A stretch of DNA of 41,905 bases from Desulfuromonadaceae bacterium UBA5613 (GTDB lineage Bacteria; Desulfobacterota; Desulfuromonadia; Desulfuromonadales; UBA2197): NCBI GenBank assembly GCA_002424625.1, contig DIKR01000071.1, positions 55,448 through 97,352 on the forward strand, given 5' to 3'. This document shows, in pieces, positions 34,101 to 41,905 of this stretch. The notes beneath the pieces were generated by a model. The model did not search any database and had not been told where the DNA came from. It was given only the letters and a program-made list of their open reading frames with translations. The translations under genes were made by a program, and so were the position numbers. Position 1 is the first letter of the stretch, and each line of letters opens with the position of its first letter.

Positions 34101-36460
34101 TGGCCGCCGGCACAGTGATCAGCAACCAGGGTTACGTGGCGACCACCGGTCTACCCAGCGAGCCGACCGATGCTGACGGTATCGATTCCAACGGCGATCA
34201 GCCGACCACCGTAGTCGTCGGGAGCGCCCAGCAGCTCGCCATTATCAAGGAGGTCTTTGTTGTCGGCGGCGGCGTGGCCCTGGCCGGCGGTCAGCTGGAG
34301 TATGTCGTGCGGATCACCAATAATGGTGCGGTGGACGCCACCGATGTGGCAATCAGTGACGATCTCTCGCTCCTGGCCGGACTGGCGAGCTACATGGATG
34401 GTTCTGCGACGCTGAATGGCGTTGCGAATCCGGCTGCCGTGACCTATGCCGATCCGCTGCTGACGGCCAACATCGGCGATCTGCCGCAGGGCGCCATGGC
34501 GACCTTGCGCTTCCGCATGCAGATCAACAGTTCCGTCCCGATCGGCACCACCCTCACCAACAGCGCACAGGTGACGTGGAATACCCCGCAGGTGACTTCG
34601 CCTCCGGCTCGCGTCTCCATTGATCTCGGTGGACTGCCGGGCAGCGCGATACTCAATGGCCAACTCTGGCACGACGCCAACTTCGACAATCTTCATGATT
34701 TTGCCGAACAGAGCCTGGCGGGGTGGACAGTCGAACTTTACCGTAACAACGTGCTCCTCGGCCGGGTCAGCACCGACGCCGGCGGTCTTTACCGCTTCAG
34801 CGGTCTTGCGCCCGGCGAAAGCACCGCCGATCAGTACGAATTGCGTTTCAACGCACCGGGTGCGACCACGACCACGGCGAAGCTGGGCCTGGCCGACTCG
34901 GCTTTCACCAATGGTTTGCAGCAGATCAGCAACATTGTGGCCCTGTCCGGCAGCGCCCTGCAGAATCTGAACCTGCCGATCGACCCGAATGGCGTGATCT
35001 TCGAGTCCTTCGAGCGCGCGCCGATTGCAGGGGCGACGCTCACTATGCTGCGGGCTGGCAGCACAACGACACTGCCGACCGGCTGCTTTGCTGATCCGAC
35101 CCAGCAGAATCAGGTGACATTGGCCTCGGGCTTCTACAAGTTCGACATCAACTACAGCGATGTTGCCTGCCCGCAGGGCGGTGACTACGTGATCCGTGTG
35201 ACCCCGCCGGGCAGCGGTTATCTGGCGGGTCCGTCGCGGATCATCCCTCCCGTCACCGGCGAGGAGACGGCGGCGTACTCTGTGACAACCTGCGCCGCCG
35301 ATGCCGTGGCAGCTCCGGCCGGCTACTGCGAGGCGCAGACGTCTGCATACGCGCCGGGAACAGAGATCCCGGCAGCGCAGATTAATTCTTTTTTGCACCA
35401 GACCCTGGGCGAGCCGATTCCGGGCGGAAGCCAGCTGTTCAATAACCATATCGCCCTCGACCCCACCCTCGACAATGTTGTTTTCATCCGCAAAACTTCG
35501 GCCCTGATCAATGTCAGCCGCGGCCAGCTGGTGCCGTACACCATTAAGGTGACGAACACCAAGGCGGTGACACTGCAGGACCTTCAGGTTGTCGACACCT
35601 TCCCGCCGGGATTCAAGTATGTGGAGGGGTCGGCCCGTGTCAATGGTCAGCCGCTGGAGCCGGTCAAGACCAACCGCACCCTGGTCTGGAGTAACCTCGA
35701 GCTTGAGAGCGGCGAGGATAAGGCGAAGGAGATCAAGCTGCTGCTCATCGTCGGTTCCGGCGTGAGCGAAGGGGAGTACGTTAACCGGGCAGAGCTGTTC
35801 CACATCGTTCTCGCTGCCTCCCTAGGCGTAGACACTGCCACTGTGCGTGTCATCCCCGATCCGACCTTTGATTGTACTGATGTGATCGGTAAGGTCTTCG
35901 ATGACCGCAATCTCGATGGAGAACAGGATGCGGATGAGGCCGGACTGGCCGGGGTACGGGTGGTCACGGCCCGCGGTCTGATTGCTACCAGCGACGCGCA
36001 CGGCCGCTTCCATATCACCTGTGCGGTGGTTCCTGACGAGGATCGCGGCAGCAATTTCATCTTGAAGATGGACGATCGCAGTCTCCCGACCGGTTATCGC
36101 GTCACCAGTGAAAATCCTCAGGTGCAGCGCGCCACCCGCGGCAAGATGCTGCGCTACAACTTTGCGGCGACCATTCACAAGGTGGTCGCAATCGATATCG
36201 CCGAAGGTGTTTTCGAGCCGAAGCAAACCGTGCTGCGCTTGCAGTGGATTTACAAGATTCCGCAGCTGCTGGCGGAGTTGAAGAAGGCGCCTGCCGTCCT
36301 GCGGCTCTCTTATCTGGCCGACATCGAAGATGAAGAACTGGTTGAGGCGCGTCTGGAAGCCTTGAAGAAGGAAGTCGCGAAACAATGGGTGCTGTCCGCT
36401 GGCGGATATCGTCTGGATATCGAAACCGAAGTGTTCTGGCGCCGCAGTGGCCCGCCGTAG
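28121..36460 (+). CDS. Giant exported DUF11-repeat surface protein with SdrD-B-like modules
   Basis: About 2779 residues. A signal peptide (core FPLLLLFVLLMGAASPALA) is followed by a ~120-residue Cys-containing N-terminal region and then about fourteen DUF11-type beta-sandwich modules, each opening with a K-T/S strand and a (V/P)GDxLxYT(I/L) motif; approximate starts are 147, 307, 477, 633, 780, 947, 1110, 1277, 1410, 1575, 1716, 1886, 2040 and 2456. SdrD B-like modules begin near 2173 (LNGQLWHDANFDNLHDFAEQ) and 2586 (GKVFDDRNLDGEQDADEAGL), with Asp-rich loops that look calcium-binding. There is no LPXTG, PEP-CTERM or autotransporter barrel. ATG 28121 has GGGAAGGG upstream; 28058 and 28040 are alternatives, and the frame opens into riboswitch 3. 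Likely an adhesin or matrix protein; function unproven. Confidence 0.85.
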   Translation: MAMPTRSCWFGFPLLLLFVLLMGAASPALAGTDMCSGYKKNPTDTVAVVDGNDPFVQANLPGSSFGIDMNCEFKNFPISSVWPKGLTPTLNFYTPDKSDIYLIVFDNVWFSGNMACANIDHKLWVVNSEEGAFSRACQDLMIPAETIAKQSPAATATIGLPFTYTLTLPSMNFRAGDPSPNDLGTITVVDDLAAIGADLTLVSLSAHYKDTSTAVPITYFPDSTDTYLHFSLPNIAAGSQVVVELTALLNDTPTNVPGMQFINTARWSFSRWIDLNEDGIQDANEYFNPLPGESGISLPMTIVAPNLVVDKTSKTTALNVGDTADFTIDVQNNGGGDAWNTSISDIIPAGMCATDPTATLSARIVQADGVTLVKDLIPGTDYTVDYSSCQLELTMTDAAGPNAPEQHLLITYQTQLDPGFTNDGVTLTNVAGASQWFSANSSYAGRRVFTRTLTDGTPTIIDHQDSHTVTAALHGYYFEKTVANLSSHVSPAATAAAGDRLRYTLRLFNVDQTIDGITISDSLDPNSFDLMSFGNVTLPAGVTHTYNAVTGELVISGSPAPLNITLGDELIFTFDITLKPTLSNGTAVSNQARLTAAGDFTVLSDDPDTNGVASPDVVGDEDPTTVLIQTPGPLAKANTQSSATIGEQFTYRITVPAVPTAVPLYDVRILDNLNVSAADLRFISARVVSGGIWTLTNTSGSDTNLVIEDTITGIDIPANSQTVIEITVELLNTPTNNSGLLFNNSATYTFNRANGVDSTQTVGSAGSTVNMTVVEPAVTAATKTVRFVTPAGKLATDAATVGDVLEYAVTLPNNGSSTAFDANVVDTLPANVTLIPDSATAMINGVAVTGFIVNPGTLPGNALVWGRENGDDSLDIPAGQSLLLTYQVTVVSVTGADIINHVYVDWTSQSDAASGERTGAGCPTTDSLNDYCHGPVTVLISTVDNTAISKAVVDDSYPETPASATPAIVRVGDTVTYELTLSLQEYTTQNVVVEDALPAGMALESVVINATPNFTYTLAAQPAAGATGTLRWEFGDITNLPSNDNTPLDLLMIRYVAKVVSEAPPLGVDYAPSLLRDNLAKLSYTGGDPALYPERLTDTVRVDVRQPQMRALSKIDRGTGRVGTGTLADPYRVNLASDVMNFQLSSCNDGLAPAYGVVLSDLLAPEFDESDLITNPPLVKIGATTLVAGTGYSYSAPGRGGEMRIALLESSPLTPGECVTVDYSLGFHADLTVSKTWSNQARISEYWSLPLATPGRLYPSTAPAQVWMTNLVGVDQLLKTLLSPAEVTIGEEVIYQIKVPAVPMNVALNNVVVSDTLHGTLEYVSATVSLNGAPLNISPTQSGQDLSWNIPSILAGQQAIITLSTRVANNDSANAGTNFANIASYTYTDMPADAVTGSSSGPLTIVEPLLTVTRTASTPSPQAGDVLTYTLSFTAAGAGAGDAFSNAFDLSIEENLGLGLTYVPGSATLNGVALADPLLNGADGVTVPQILTWDPATGFDVDIVEGATVTVTYQIRLLASVSPGQTLTSSAIARWTGLNGEQSAIERTGSGTPALNDYFTLPATQTLTTPLVISLVKSVVNATTQDSGANARPGDTLHYTLVLSNQSVVPVNNVVVTDELAAHFVAGSLQVLSHTGTSSDAMGGANATGRVDIRDLTLAAQGDPDATITIEFAATLAPVLQSGTIVLNQAQLTVPEQVVVTSNETATLISSAPQFQVYKTSQDLSNDTSVLMAGDTLRYTITVKNIGNEDAVNVSLRDLIPTFTSYVANSTRLNGALVADNATASALQSGLLINSPVDTIAGAMRADATDSTANMATISFDVLIDSDVLDGTIISNQGFLNGSGGGSGPFVERASDDPTVNGQDDPAVIGDEDSTRNIVGNLPLVDTQKTVFLAYDANANGSVDPGDRLRYTITVYNYGAALATGVMLTDEVPANTSYVANSVTLNGQPVGSPDGGISPLAAGIAINSADGSSGTIPIGASAEIIFEVEVAPGVAAGTVISNQGYVATTGLPSEPTDADGIDSNGDQPTTVVVGSAQQLAIIKEVFVVGGGVALAGGQLEYVVRITNNGAVDATDVAISDDLSLLAGLASYMDGSATLNGVANPAAVTYADPLLTANIGDLPQGAMATLRFRMQINSSVPIGTTLTNSAQVTWNTPQVTSPPARVSIDLGGLPGSAILNGQLWHDANFDNLHDFAEQSLAGWTVELYRNNVLLGRVSTDAGGLYRFSGLAPGESTADQYELRFNAPGATTTTAKLGLADSAFTNGLQQISNIVALSGSALQNLNLPIDPNGVIFESFERAPIAGATLTMLRAGSTTTLPTGCFADPTQQNQVTLASGFYKFDINYSDVACPQGGDYVIRVTPPGSGYLAGPSRIIPPVTGEETAAYSVTTCAADAVAAPAGYCEAQTSAYAPGTEIPAAQINSFLHQTLGEPIPGGSQLFNNHIALDPTLDNVVFIRKTSALINVSRGQLVPYTIKVTNTKAVTLQDLQVVDTFPPGFKYVEGSARVNGQPLEPVKTNRTLVWSNLELESGEDKAKEIKLLLIVGSGVSEGEYVNRAELFHIVLAASLGVDTATVRVIPDPTFDCTDVIGKVFDDRNLDGEQDADEAGLAGVRVVTARGLIATSDAHGRFHITCAVVPDEDRGSNFILKMDDRSLPTGYRVTSENPQVQRATRGKMLRYNFAATIHKVVAIDIAEGVFEPKQTVLRLQWIYKIPQLLAELKKAPAVLRLSYLADIEDEELVEARLEALKKEVAKQWVLSAGGYRLDIETEVFWRRSGPP

Positions 36461-36512
36461 AGGACTCACCTCCTCTGGGAATGCCCTTTTCCTCTTACCT
36501 AAGATGGAATCA

Positions 36513-39500
36513 ATGTTGAAGCCTAGTGCCGCCCTCCTAATCTTATTTCTTGTCTCAGCCTTTGGCGTCGTTACTTTGGCGCGCGCCGAGACTACCTCCC
36601 CGACCGTAGAGGTCAGGGAAACAGTGGCGCGCGGTCAGGCGGTCGAGATGCATCTGCCCGTGGATCAGGCGTTCACCCCCTGGATTCATGATGATGCCGC
36701 CTTTGCCGCGGACCAGGGTGATCGCCTGGAAATGCAGCAAGTGGCGGAACCGGATGTCCAGACGATCAAGCTCGAAAATATCGTCCCGCCCATCCACTTC
36801 CGTCTGGGCGAGGCGGAAATTCCCGAGGATTATCTGGAGCGGCTGCGCGATGTCCTCAACAGCATGCGTGATCGCACTAATGTCCGCCTGTACTTTGCCG
36901 GTCATACCGATTCCCTGCGTCTGAGCCCGGCCTTGCAGGAACGCTACGGCGACAACAGCGGTCTGTCCCGCGAGCGGGCCGGCACCACCGCCGAATACTT
37001 TCAGGGAGCGCTGGGCCTCCCCCCCGAAGCGATCTCCTACGAAGGTTTCGGCGAAAGTCAGCCTGTTGCCAGCAATGCGACGGAAGAAGGTCGGCAGCTG
37101 AACCGGCGGGTCGAAGTGCAGGTCTGGTATGACGAGATCGGCGAGAAGCTGGTCGAAAAGGAAGTGGTCGTTGCCCGGGAAGTCAATCGGCTCAAGGTGT
37201 GCCGGACCGAAACAGTCTGCAAGATGCGTTACCAGGAAGGCCACGCCCGGCGCGCCCGGGTCAAAAACCTGATTTCTCCTTTGCATTATGACGCAGGGAT
37301 GATCGAGGTGCCGCCGGAATTCCTTTATCAAGTCCGGCAGGCGCTGCAGAATCTCGGCGGCAAGGATCATGTCGTGGTCCGTTTTATCGCTCACACCGAC
37401 AATACCCCGCTTCCCGATCGGGACGAACGCATCTACGGCAGTCACCTCGGCCTCTCCAAGGCTGTTGCCCGGCGGGTCTCTCTGGCGGTGCAGGAGGGCC
37501 TGGGCTTAGCCAATACCGCCATAGAAAGCGTCGGCATGGGGGCGGTGCAACCGGCCACCGCCAATCTTACGGCGTCGGGCCGGGCGCTCAACCGCCGCGT
37601 TGAAGTGGAGTTCTGGCACGACGATGCGCTTCAGGAGCTGCCGGATGAACCGCAGTTGTGTCCGGATGCTCCTGGTGCCGAGCTGGTTACCCGCGTTTAC
37701 GATTCGCCGTCCGGCCCGATCGCGCCGATCCTCTTCGCGAACGGCCAACCGGTGTTACCTGCCGGCTACACCGGGCGTTTGCAGCAGCTCATGGCGGAGA
37801 TCAGTGACCGGACGCATGTGCGTCTGCGTTTTGTCGGCTATACCAGCAATCAACGCCTTGATCGCCGCACCGCTGCCGTCTATAGGGATGACATCGGTCT
37901 CGCCACCTCCCGGGCGCGGCGTGCCACAGCCGCGGTGGTCGAGCAAATCGGCTTGACGGAGCAGCAGGTGGAATTTGAGGGGCATGGCTATGTCCAGTCC
38001 GACGATGTGGTCAACGCCGGCTTTATCGAATCGGATACCTCCCGGGTCGAGGTCCAGGTCGTCTACGATGAACTGGTCGCCCTCGATGATTACGCAGGGG
38101 TGGAGGTCACCCGCCTCAATCGCGAGGTTGCCGTTGCCAATCCCTTTGCCCTCAATCTCATGCGCATCACCGTTGATGGCAAGCCGCTGGATGATCCGGG
38201 CAAGTCGGTGCCGGATGTGCAGCGCTGCATCGACGTCGCCCTTGATGCCGCCGACATTCAGTTCAAATATGACAACCTGAAGCTGGAGCCGCGCCTGAAT
38301 GTGACCGCCTGGCCGCGTGCTATCCGTTATCAGGATGTGGAGGGTACGGAATTTGCCGAAAATCTGGTGCGCTTTCGCCTTTACAGCAACTACCGCAGCT
38401 TTATCGCCCGGGCCGAGGTCCGGATCTTTGCCGAAGAGCAGTCGGTTCGTGATCTCCCCCTTGCCGTCGTCGCGATGGATACAGATGGCCTGGCGGCATG
38501 GCAGCCCGATTTCGAGTCCGACTTTTCAGCCGATTTCGCGCCGGGACGGTCACTGAATTATCTCGTACGCGTCTATGACGCCACGGGGAATTTCGATGAG
38601 ACCGAACCCCAGCCGCTCTGGGTGCTCGACCAGATCGATCCGGCGCTGGTGACGACCGATTCTGATCGTGAACTTTTGGCCGGCTATGGTGAAAGCCGCA
38701 TCGCCCGGCGCAACATTTCCCTGCATGGCGGTTCGGTGCAGGCGCAGGGGATGGCCATCCCGCCCGGCTACAGTGTCTGGCTGGCCGGCCATGTTGTCCC
38801 GGTCGACGCGCAGGGACGTTTTGTCGCCGAAGAGATCCTGCCGGCGGGGAGCCATACCGTCGAGGTCGCGGTTCTCGACCCGGCCGGCAACGGTGAACTC
38901 TTTCTGCGGGATTTCACCCAGAAGCAGAACGACTGGTTTTATGTCGGCATCGCCGATCTCACCTTGTCGGCTAACAAGACCAACGGCCCGGCGCAGCTGC
39001 TCGCTCCGGACAAGCCGCAATACAGCGAGGATTTCAGTGCCCAGGGCCGCCTGGCTTTCTATACCACCGGCAAGTTCGGCGCAGGGTGGGGGCTGACGGC
39101 GAGTGCCGACACCCGCGAAGGCCCGCTGGACGAGATTTTCAGCAATTTCATGGACAAATCCCCGGATGCACTTCTCCGGCGCATCGACCCGGATTACCAC
39201 ATGCCGACCTACGGTGACGACAGCACGGTGCAAGAAGATGCCCCGACCATGGGGAAGTTCTACGCCAAACTGAGCAAGGACAGGAGCTACGGACTCTGGG
39301 GAAATTTCAAGATCGGTTATACCGATAACAACCTGGCGCATGTCGATCGTGGACTGTACGGGGCGAATCTGCATTATCAGACCCAGAACACCACCAGCTT
39401 TGGTGAGGCGCGTTTCCTGCTCGACGGTTTTGCCGCCGAACCGGGGACAGTGGGGGGGCGCGACGAGTTTCGCGGCACCAGCGGCTCCCTTTACTACCTG

Positions 39501-41666
39501 CGCCAACAGGACATCCTGACCGGTTCCGAGCGCCTGCGCATCGAGATCCGCGACAAGGATTCCAATATGGTCCTCGGGGTGAAAAATCTCACCCCGGCAC
39601 TCGACTACGACATCGATTACCTGCAGGGACGGATCCTGCTCGCCGAACCCCTCTCCGGAACCGCGGACGACAACCTGCTGGTGCACAGCGGCTCTTTTAG
39701 CGGCCACCCCGTTTATCTGGTGGCTCGCTATGAATTCACCCCCGGTTTCGAGGATCTGGATACCCTGGCGACCGGCGGCCGCAGCCATTACTGGTTGAAC
39801 GATTATGTCAAATTCGGCCTGACCGGCAGCCGTTTTGAGGAGGCCGGAATTGAGAATACTCTTCAAGCCGCGGATGTGACCCTCCGCAAGTCTTCGGAGT
39901 CCTGGCTCAAACTGGAGAGTGGCCGCAGTGATGGTCCGGGGCTGCTTTCCACCACCTCAATGGACGGCGGCTTCCTCTTTACTTCGTCTGATCCGCTGGA
40001 CGCTCCACAGGCAGAGGCCCTGGCGAGTCGTGTCGATGCCAGTATCGGCCTGAGCGACTTTTTTGCAGAGGGCAAAGGTCGCTTCACCTTGTACTGGCAG
40101 GACGTGGAAGCGGGTTATGCGGCGCCGGGCCTGAGCAGCGATCGCGACGTCACCAACTATGGCGGCACGGCGCTTCTGCCCCTCTCTGACCGTTTCGGTC
40201 TGCGCCTCAAAAGCGATACGCGCCGCCAACGTGATGTCCTCGAAACTGTGGCCAACGAGGTTAATCTCGATTTCCGCAAAGACGAGCACTGGACCCTGAG
40301 TTCGGGGGTCCGGCACGACCAACGCAAAGACCAATCCCCGGTAAAACCCCCGACCCAGGAAGAAGGCGATCGGACCGATCTGGTGGTGCAGGTGCTGTAC
40401 GATTCCCGGGCCCTTTGGAGCAGCTATGGATTTGTGCAGGATTCTCTGCAGAGCAGCGGCAACCGCGAGGACAATTTCCGCGTCGGGGGCGGTGGCAGTT
40501 ATCGCTTGACGGAAAGATTCAAGGTGACCGGTGAGGTCTCCACCGGCGACCTGGGGGCAAGTGGCCGGCTCGGCACCGAGTATCTTTATTCCGACCGGAC
40601 CAACCTTTACCTCAACTATGCCCTTGAAAACGAGCGGTCGGACAACGGTCTGCGCGCCCAGAAAGGGAACCTTGCCTATGGATTCCGCAATCGCTATTCC
40701 GACAGCGTCAGCATCTACCTCGAAGAGCGTTATACCCACGGTGATACCCCGACCGGACTGATGCACTCCGCCGGTGTCGATCTTGCCCCCACCGACCGCA
40801 TCAACCTGGGCGCAAAGCTTGATTTCGGCACCCTCAAGGACTTTCAGAGCGGTGCTGAAGTCAAGCGCACCGCAGTGGGGGTGAGCGCCGGCTATGGGTT
40901 CGATCGACTGAAGATCGCCAGTGCCCTGGAATATCGGGTCGACGACAGCGAACATCTTGGCACCGACAGCGCCGGCAATTTCTTTGTCAGCACCGCCAAG
41001 CGGACGACCTGGCTGCTGAAAAACAGCCTCAAATATCAGCTCTCCCCGGACTGGCGCCTCATCGGCAAGCTCAATCTTGCCCGCAGTCAAAGCTCCCTCG
41101 GACAGTTTTACGATGGCAACTACACAGAAGCGGTCATGGGCTACGCGTATCGCCCGGTGCGTCATGACCGCCTCAACGCCCTGCTCAAATATACCTATTT
41201 TTATAATGTCCCCGGCGCCGGAGAAACCACCGTGCAGACCCCCGAGGGGACTTTGCTCGAAAGATCGTCCCTCTCCGGGATTCTGCAGCGCAACCACATC
41301 CTGGCCGCGGATGTCATGTATGACCTGACCTCCCGCTGGACCGTCGGGGCGAAGTATGCCTATCGCCAGGGTGAAGTGAGTCTCGATCCCATCGACCGGG
41401 AGTTCTTCACCAGCCGGGCGCAGCTGACGGTGCTGCGCGCTGACTGGAATTTCCTGCCGCACTGGGATGCCCTCGCCGAGTATCGCCGCCTCGATCTGCC
41501 CGATGCCGAGGATCGCCTCGACGGGGCGCTGCTCGGTCTCTACCGTCATCTCGGCAATCATCTCAAAGTCGGGGCCGGCTACAACTTCAGCAAGTTTTCA
41601 GATGATCTCACCAACTATGACTATCGGCACCAGGGACTCTTCATCAATATTATCGGGAAGATGTAA
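36513..41666 (+). CDS. Three OmpA-like domains fused to a large outer-membrane beta-barrel
   Basis: About 1717 residues. Signal peptide ends LARA before ETTSP. Three OmpA C-terminal-like (peptidoglycan-binding) domains follow at roughly 80-206, 248-370 and 402-519. The first two keep HTD...GLSxxxA...GRxLNRRVE; the third has YTS in place of HTD and TSRVE in place of NRRVE, so peptidoglycan binding may be lost. Residues ~520-800 are Ig-like beta structure, and ~806-1717 alternate in the manner of a large barrel, ending GLFINIIGKM. A segment near 990-1050 (YYLRQQDILTGSERLRIEIR) recurs in partner proteins of DUF11 adhesins, from memory. ATG 36513 (or 36504) fits the signal peptide; the gap to the giant gene is 52 bases, so one operon is likely. 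It may export or anchor that protein. Confidence 0.8.
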   Translation: MLKPSAALLILFLVSAFGVVTLARAETTSPTVEVRETVARGQAVEMHLPVDQAFTPWIHDDAAFAADQGDRLEMQQVAEPDVQTIKLENIVPPIHFRLGEAEIPEDYLERLRDVLNSMRDRTNVRLYFAGHTDSLRLSPALQERYGDNSGLSRERAGTTAEYFQGALGLPPEAISYEGFGESQPVASNATEEGRQLNRRVEVQVWYDEIGEKLVEKEVVVAREVNRLKVCRTETVCKMRYQEGHARRARVKNLISPLHYDAGMIEVPPEFLYQVRQALQNLGGKDHVVVRFIAHTDNTPLPDRDERIYGSHLGLSKAVARRVSLAVQEGLGLANTAIESVGMGAVQPATANLTASGRALNRRVEVEFWHDDALQELPDEPQLCPDAPGAELVTRVYDSPSGPIAPILFANGQPVLPAGYTGRLQQLMAEISDRTHVRLRFVGYTSNQRLDRRTAAVYRDDIGLATSRARRATAAVVEQIGLTEQQVEFEGHGYVQSDDVVNAGFIESDTSRVEVQVVYDELVALDDYAGVEVTRLNREVAVANPFALNLMRITVDGKPLDDPGKSVPDVQRCIDVALDAADIQFKYDNLKLEPRLNVTAWPRAIRYQDVEGTEFAENLVRFRLYSNYRSFIARAEVRIFAEEQSVRDLPLAVVAMDTDGLAAWQPDFESDFSADFAPGRSLNYLVRVYDATGNFDETEPQPLWVLDQIDPALVTTDSDRELLAGYGESRIARRNISLHGGSVQAQGMAIPPGYSVWLAGHVVPVDAQGRFVAEEILPAGSHTVEVAVLDPAGNGELFLRDFTQKQNDWFYVGIADLTLSANKTNGPAQLLAPDKPQYSEDFSAQGRLAFYTTGKFGAGWGLTASADTREGPLDEIFSNFMDKSPDALLRRIDPDYHMPTYGDDSTVQEDAPTMGKFYAKLSKDRSYGLWGNFKIGYTDNNLAHVDRGLYGANLHYQTQNTTSFGEARFLLDGFAAEPGTVGGRDEFRGTSGSLYYLRQQDILTGSERLRIEIRDKDSNMVLGVKNLTPALDYDIDYLQGRILLAEPLSGTADDNLLVHSGSFSGHPVYLVARYEFTPGFEDLDTLATGGRSHYWLNDYVKFGLTGSRFEEAGIENTLQAADVTLRKSSESWLKLESGRSDGPGLLSTTSMDGGFLFTSSDPLDAPQAEALASRVDASIGLSDFFAEGKGRFTLYWQDVEAGYAAPGLSSDRDVTNYGGTALLPLSDRFGLRLKSDTRRQRDVLETVANEVNLDFRKDEHWTLSSGVRHDQRKDQSPVKPPTQEEGDRTDLVVQVLYDSRALWSSYGFVQDSLQSSGNREDNFRVGGGGSYRLTERFKVTGEVSTGDLGASGRLGTEYLYSDRTNLYLNYALENERSDNGLRAQKGNLAYGFRNRYSDSVSIYLEERYTHGDTPTGLMHSAGVDLAPTDRINLGAKLDFGTLKDFQSGAEVKRTAVGVSAGYGFDRLKIASALEYRVDDSEHLGTDSAGNFFVSTAKRTTWLLKNSLKYQLSPDWRLIGKLNLARSQSSLGQFYDGNYTEAVMGYAYRPVRHDRLNALLKYTYFYNVPGAGETTVQTPEGTLLERSSLSGILQRNHILAADVMYDLTSRWTVGAKYAYRQGEVSLDPIDREFFTSRAQLTVLRADWNFLPHWDALAEYRRLDLPDAEDRLDGALLGLYRHLGNHLKVGAGYNFSKFSDDLTNYDYRHQGLFINIIGKM

Positions 41667-41702
41667 ATTCCTTCAACAACACACTCACGACAGGTGGCAG
41701 CC

Positions 41703-41905
41703 ATGTGGAAATTTATACGAGGGTTCATTCTCGCTATTGCGACACTGATTCTGAGCTTTCCCCTCCTTGCGGAGGAAGTCTCCAGAGAGCAGATCAAGGG
41801 TCTGGATGAACAGGTGCAGGAGATCAAGAGCGATATTCTTGGGATCGCGGCACAGCTGAGTCTCCTCGAAGAGAAGCTGCTTTACCCCTCCACCACTCAG
41901 GTGAG
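41703..41905 (+). CDS. Exported coiled-coil protein, unknown function (5' part)
   Basis: The 67 codons in the window encode a signal peptide (MWKFIRGFILAIATLILSFP then LLA) and a heptad-like amphipathic stretch (QIKGLDEQVQEIKSDILGIA and AQLSLLEEKL) that looks like a short coiled coil. AGGTGG precedes ATG 41703, 36 bases after the barrel gene, so it is probably the third gene of the surface operon. I do not recognise the family; the right edge truncates it. Confidence 0.75.
   Translation, partial: MWKFIRGFILAIATLILSFPLLAEEVSREQIKGLDEQVQEIKSDILGIAAQLSLLEEKLLYPSTTQV

Noticed and set aside
34151..35803. A 550-codon open frame on the minus strand inside the giant gene
   Set aside because: No recognisable domain or ribosome site; it mirrors the codon periodicity of the DUF11 repeats. 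The same applies to 29639-30919 and 39957-41561.

Overview
The window reads as chromosome from a Gram-negative, FeS-rich, largely anaerobic bacterium, most likely a Desulfuromonadales/Geobacter-type deltaproteobacterium. This placement is an inference from gene content and order: an FeS class I fumarase, an IscR-controlled cysE-iscR-iscS-iscU cluster, a rubredoxin/flavodiiron pair, a K+-dependent membrane pyrophosphatase, an ispE / tRNA-Gln / prs / rplY / pth order, and clustered GEMM-type riboswitches upstream of very large exported proteins. No rRNA or other direct taxonomic marker is present.

Regions. (1) 1-749, minus: 5' part of a class I fumarate hydratase, divergent from ilvA. (2) 1014-8956, plus: threonine deaminase, then an Fe-S/sulfur cluster (cysE, iscR, iscS, iscU) behind a promoter overlapped by two IscR type-1-like sites, running on into tRNA-modification genes that consume sulfur or Fe-S clusters (mnmA, an MtaB-type methylthiotransferase) and an RluA-family pseudouridine synthase. 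Dispersed palindromic repeats sit in several gaps. (3) 9023-11701, plus: a 35-residue rubredoxin-like protein with a flavodiiron protein, then a LysM-NlpC/P60 cell-wall hydrolase. (4) 11806-25254, minus: dnaB, rplI, a DUF2232 membrane protein, rpsR, rpsF; ychF, hppA, pth, rplY, prs; tRNA-Gln, ispE, an EamA transporter, pyrD, pyrK, rimI. Many of these genes overlap by ATGA or TAATG. (5) 25443-27162, plus: purM-purN. (6) 27227-41905, plus: a strong promoter, tRNA-Ala(GGC), three tandem c-di-GMP-I (GEMM) riboswitches each with its own downstream hairpin, a 2779-residue exported DUF11-repeat protein, a 1717-residue protein with three OmpA-like domains fused to a predicted outer-membrane barrel, and the start of a further exported protein.

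The most interesting part is region 6. A cascade of three second-messenger RNA switches, starting only about 40 bases after a tRNA gene, guards a giant surface-protein/outer-membrane-barrel pair. Switch copies 1 and 2 are identical over 157 bp. Copy 3 has diverged mainly by changes that keep base pairing. Copy 2 has lost the U-tract of its terminator. All three keep G at the position that distinguishes c-di-GMP from cAMP-GMP binders. The likely biology is c-di-GMP control of a large adhesin or matrix apparatus; the function of the proteins themselves is not established from sequence.
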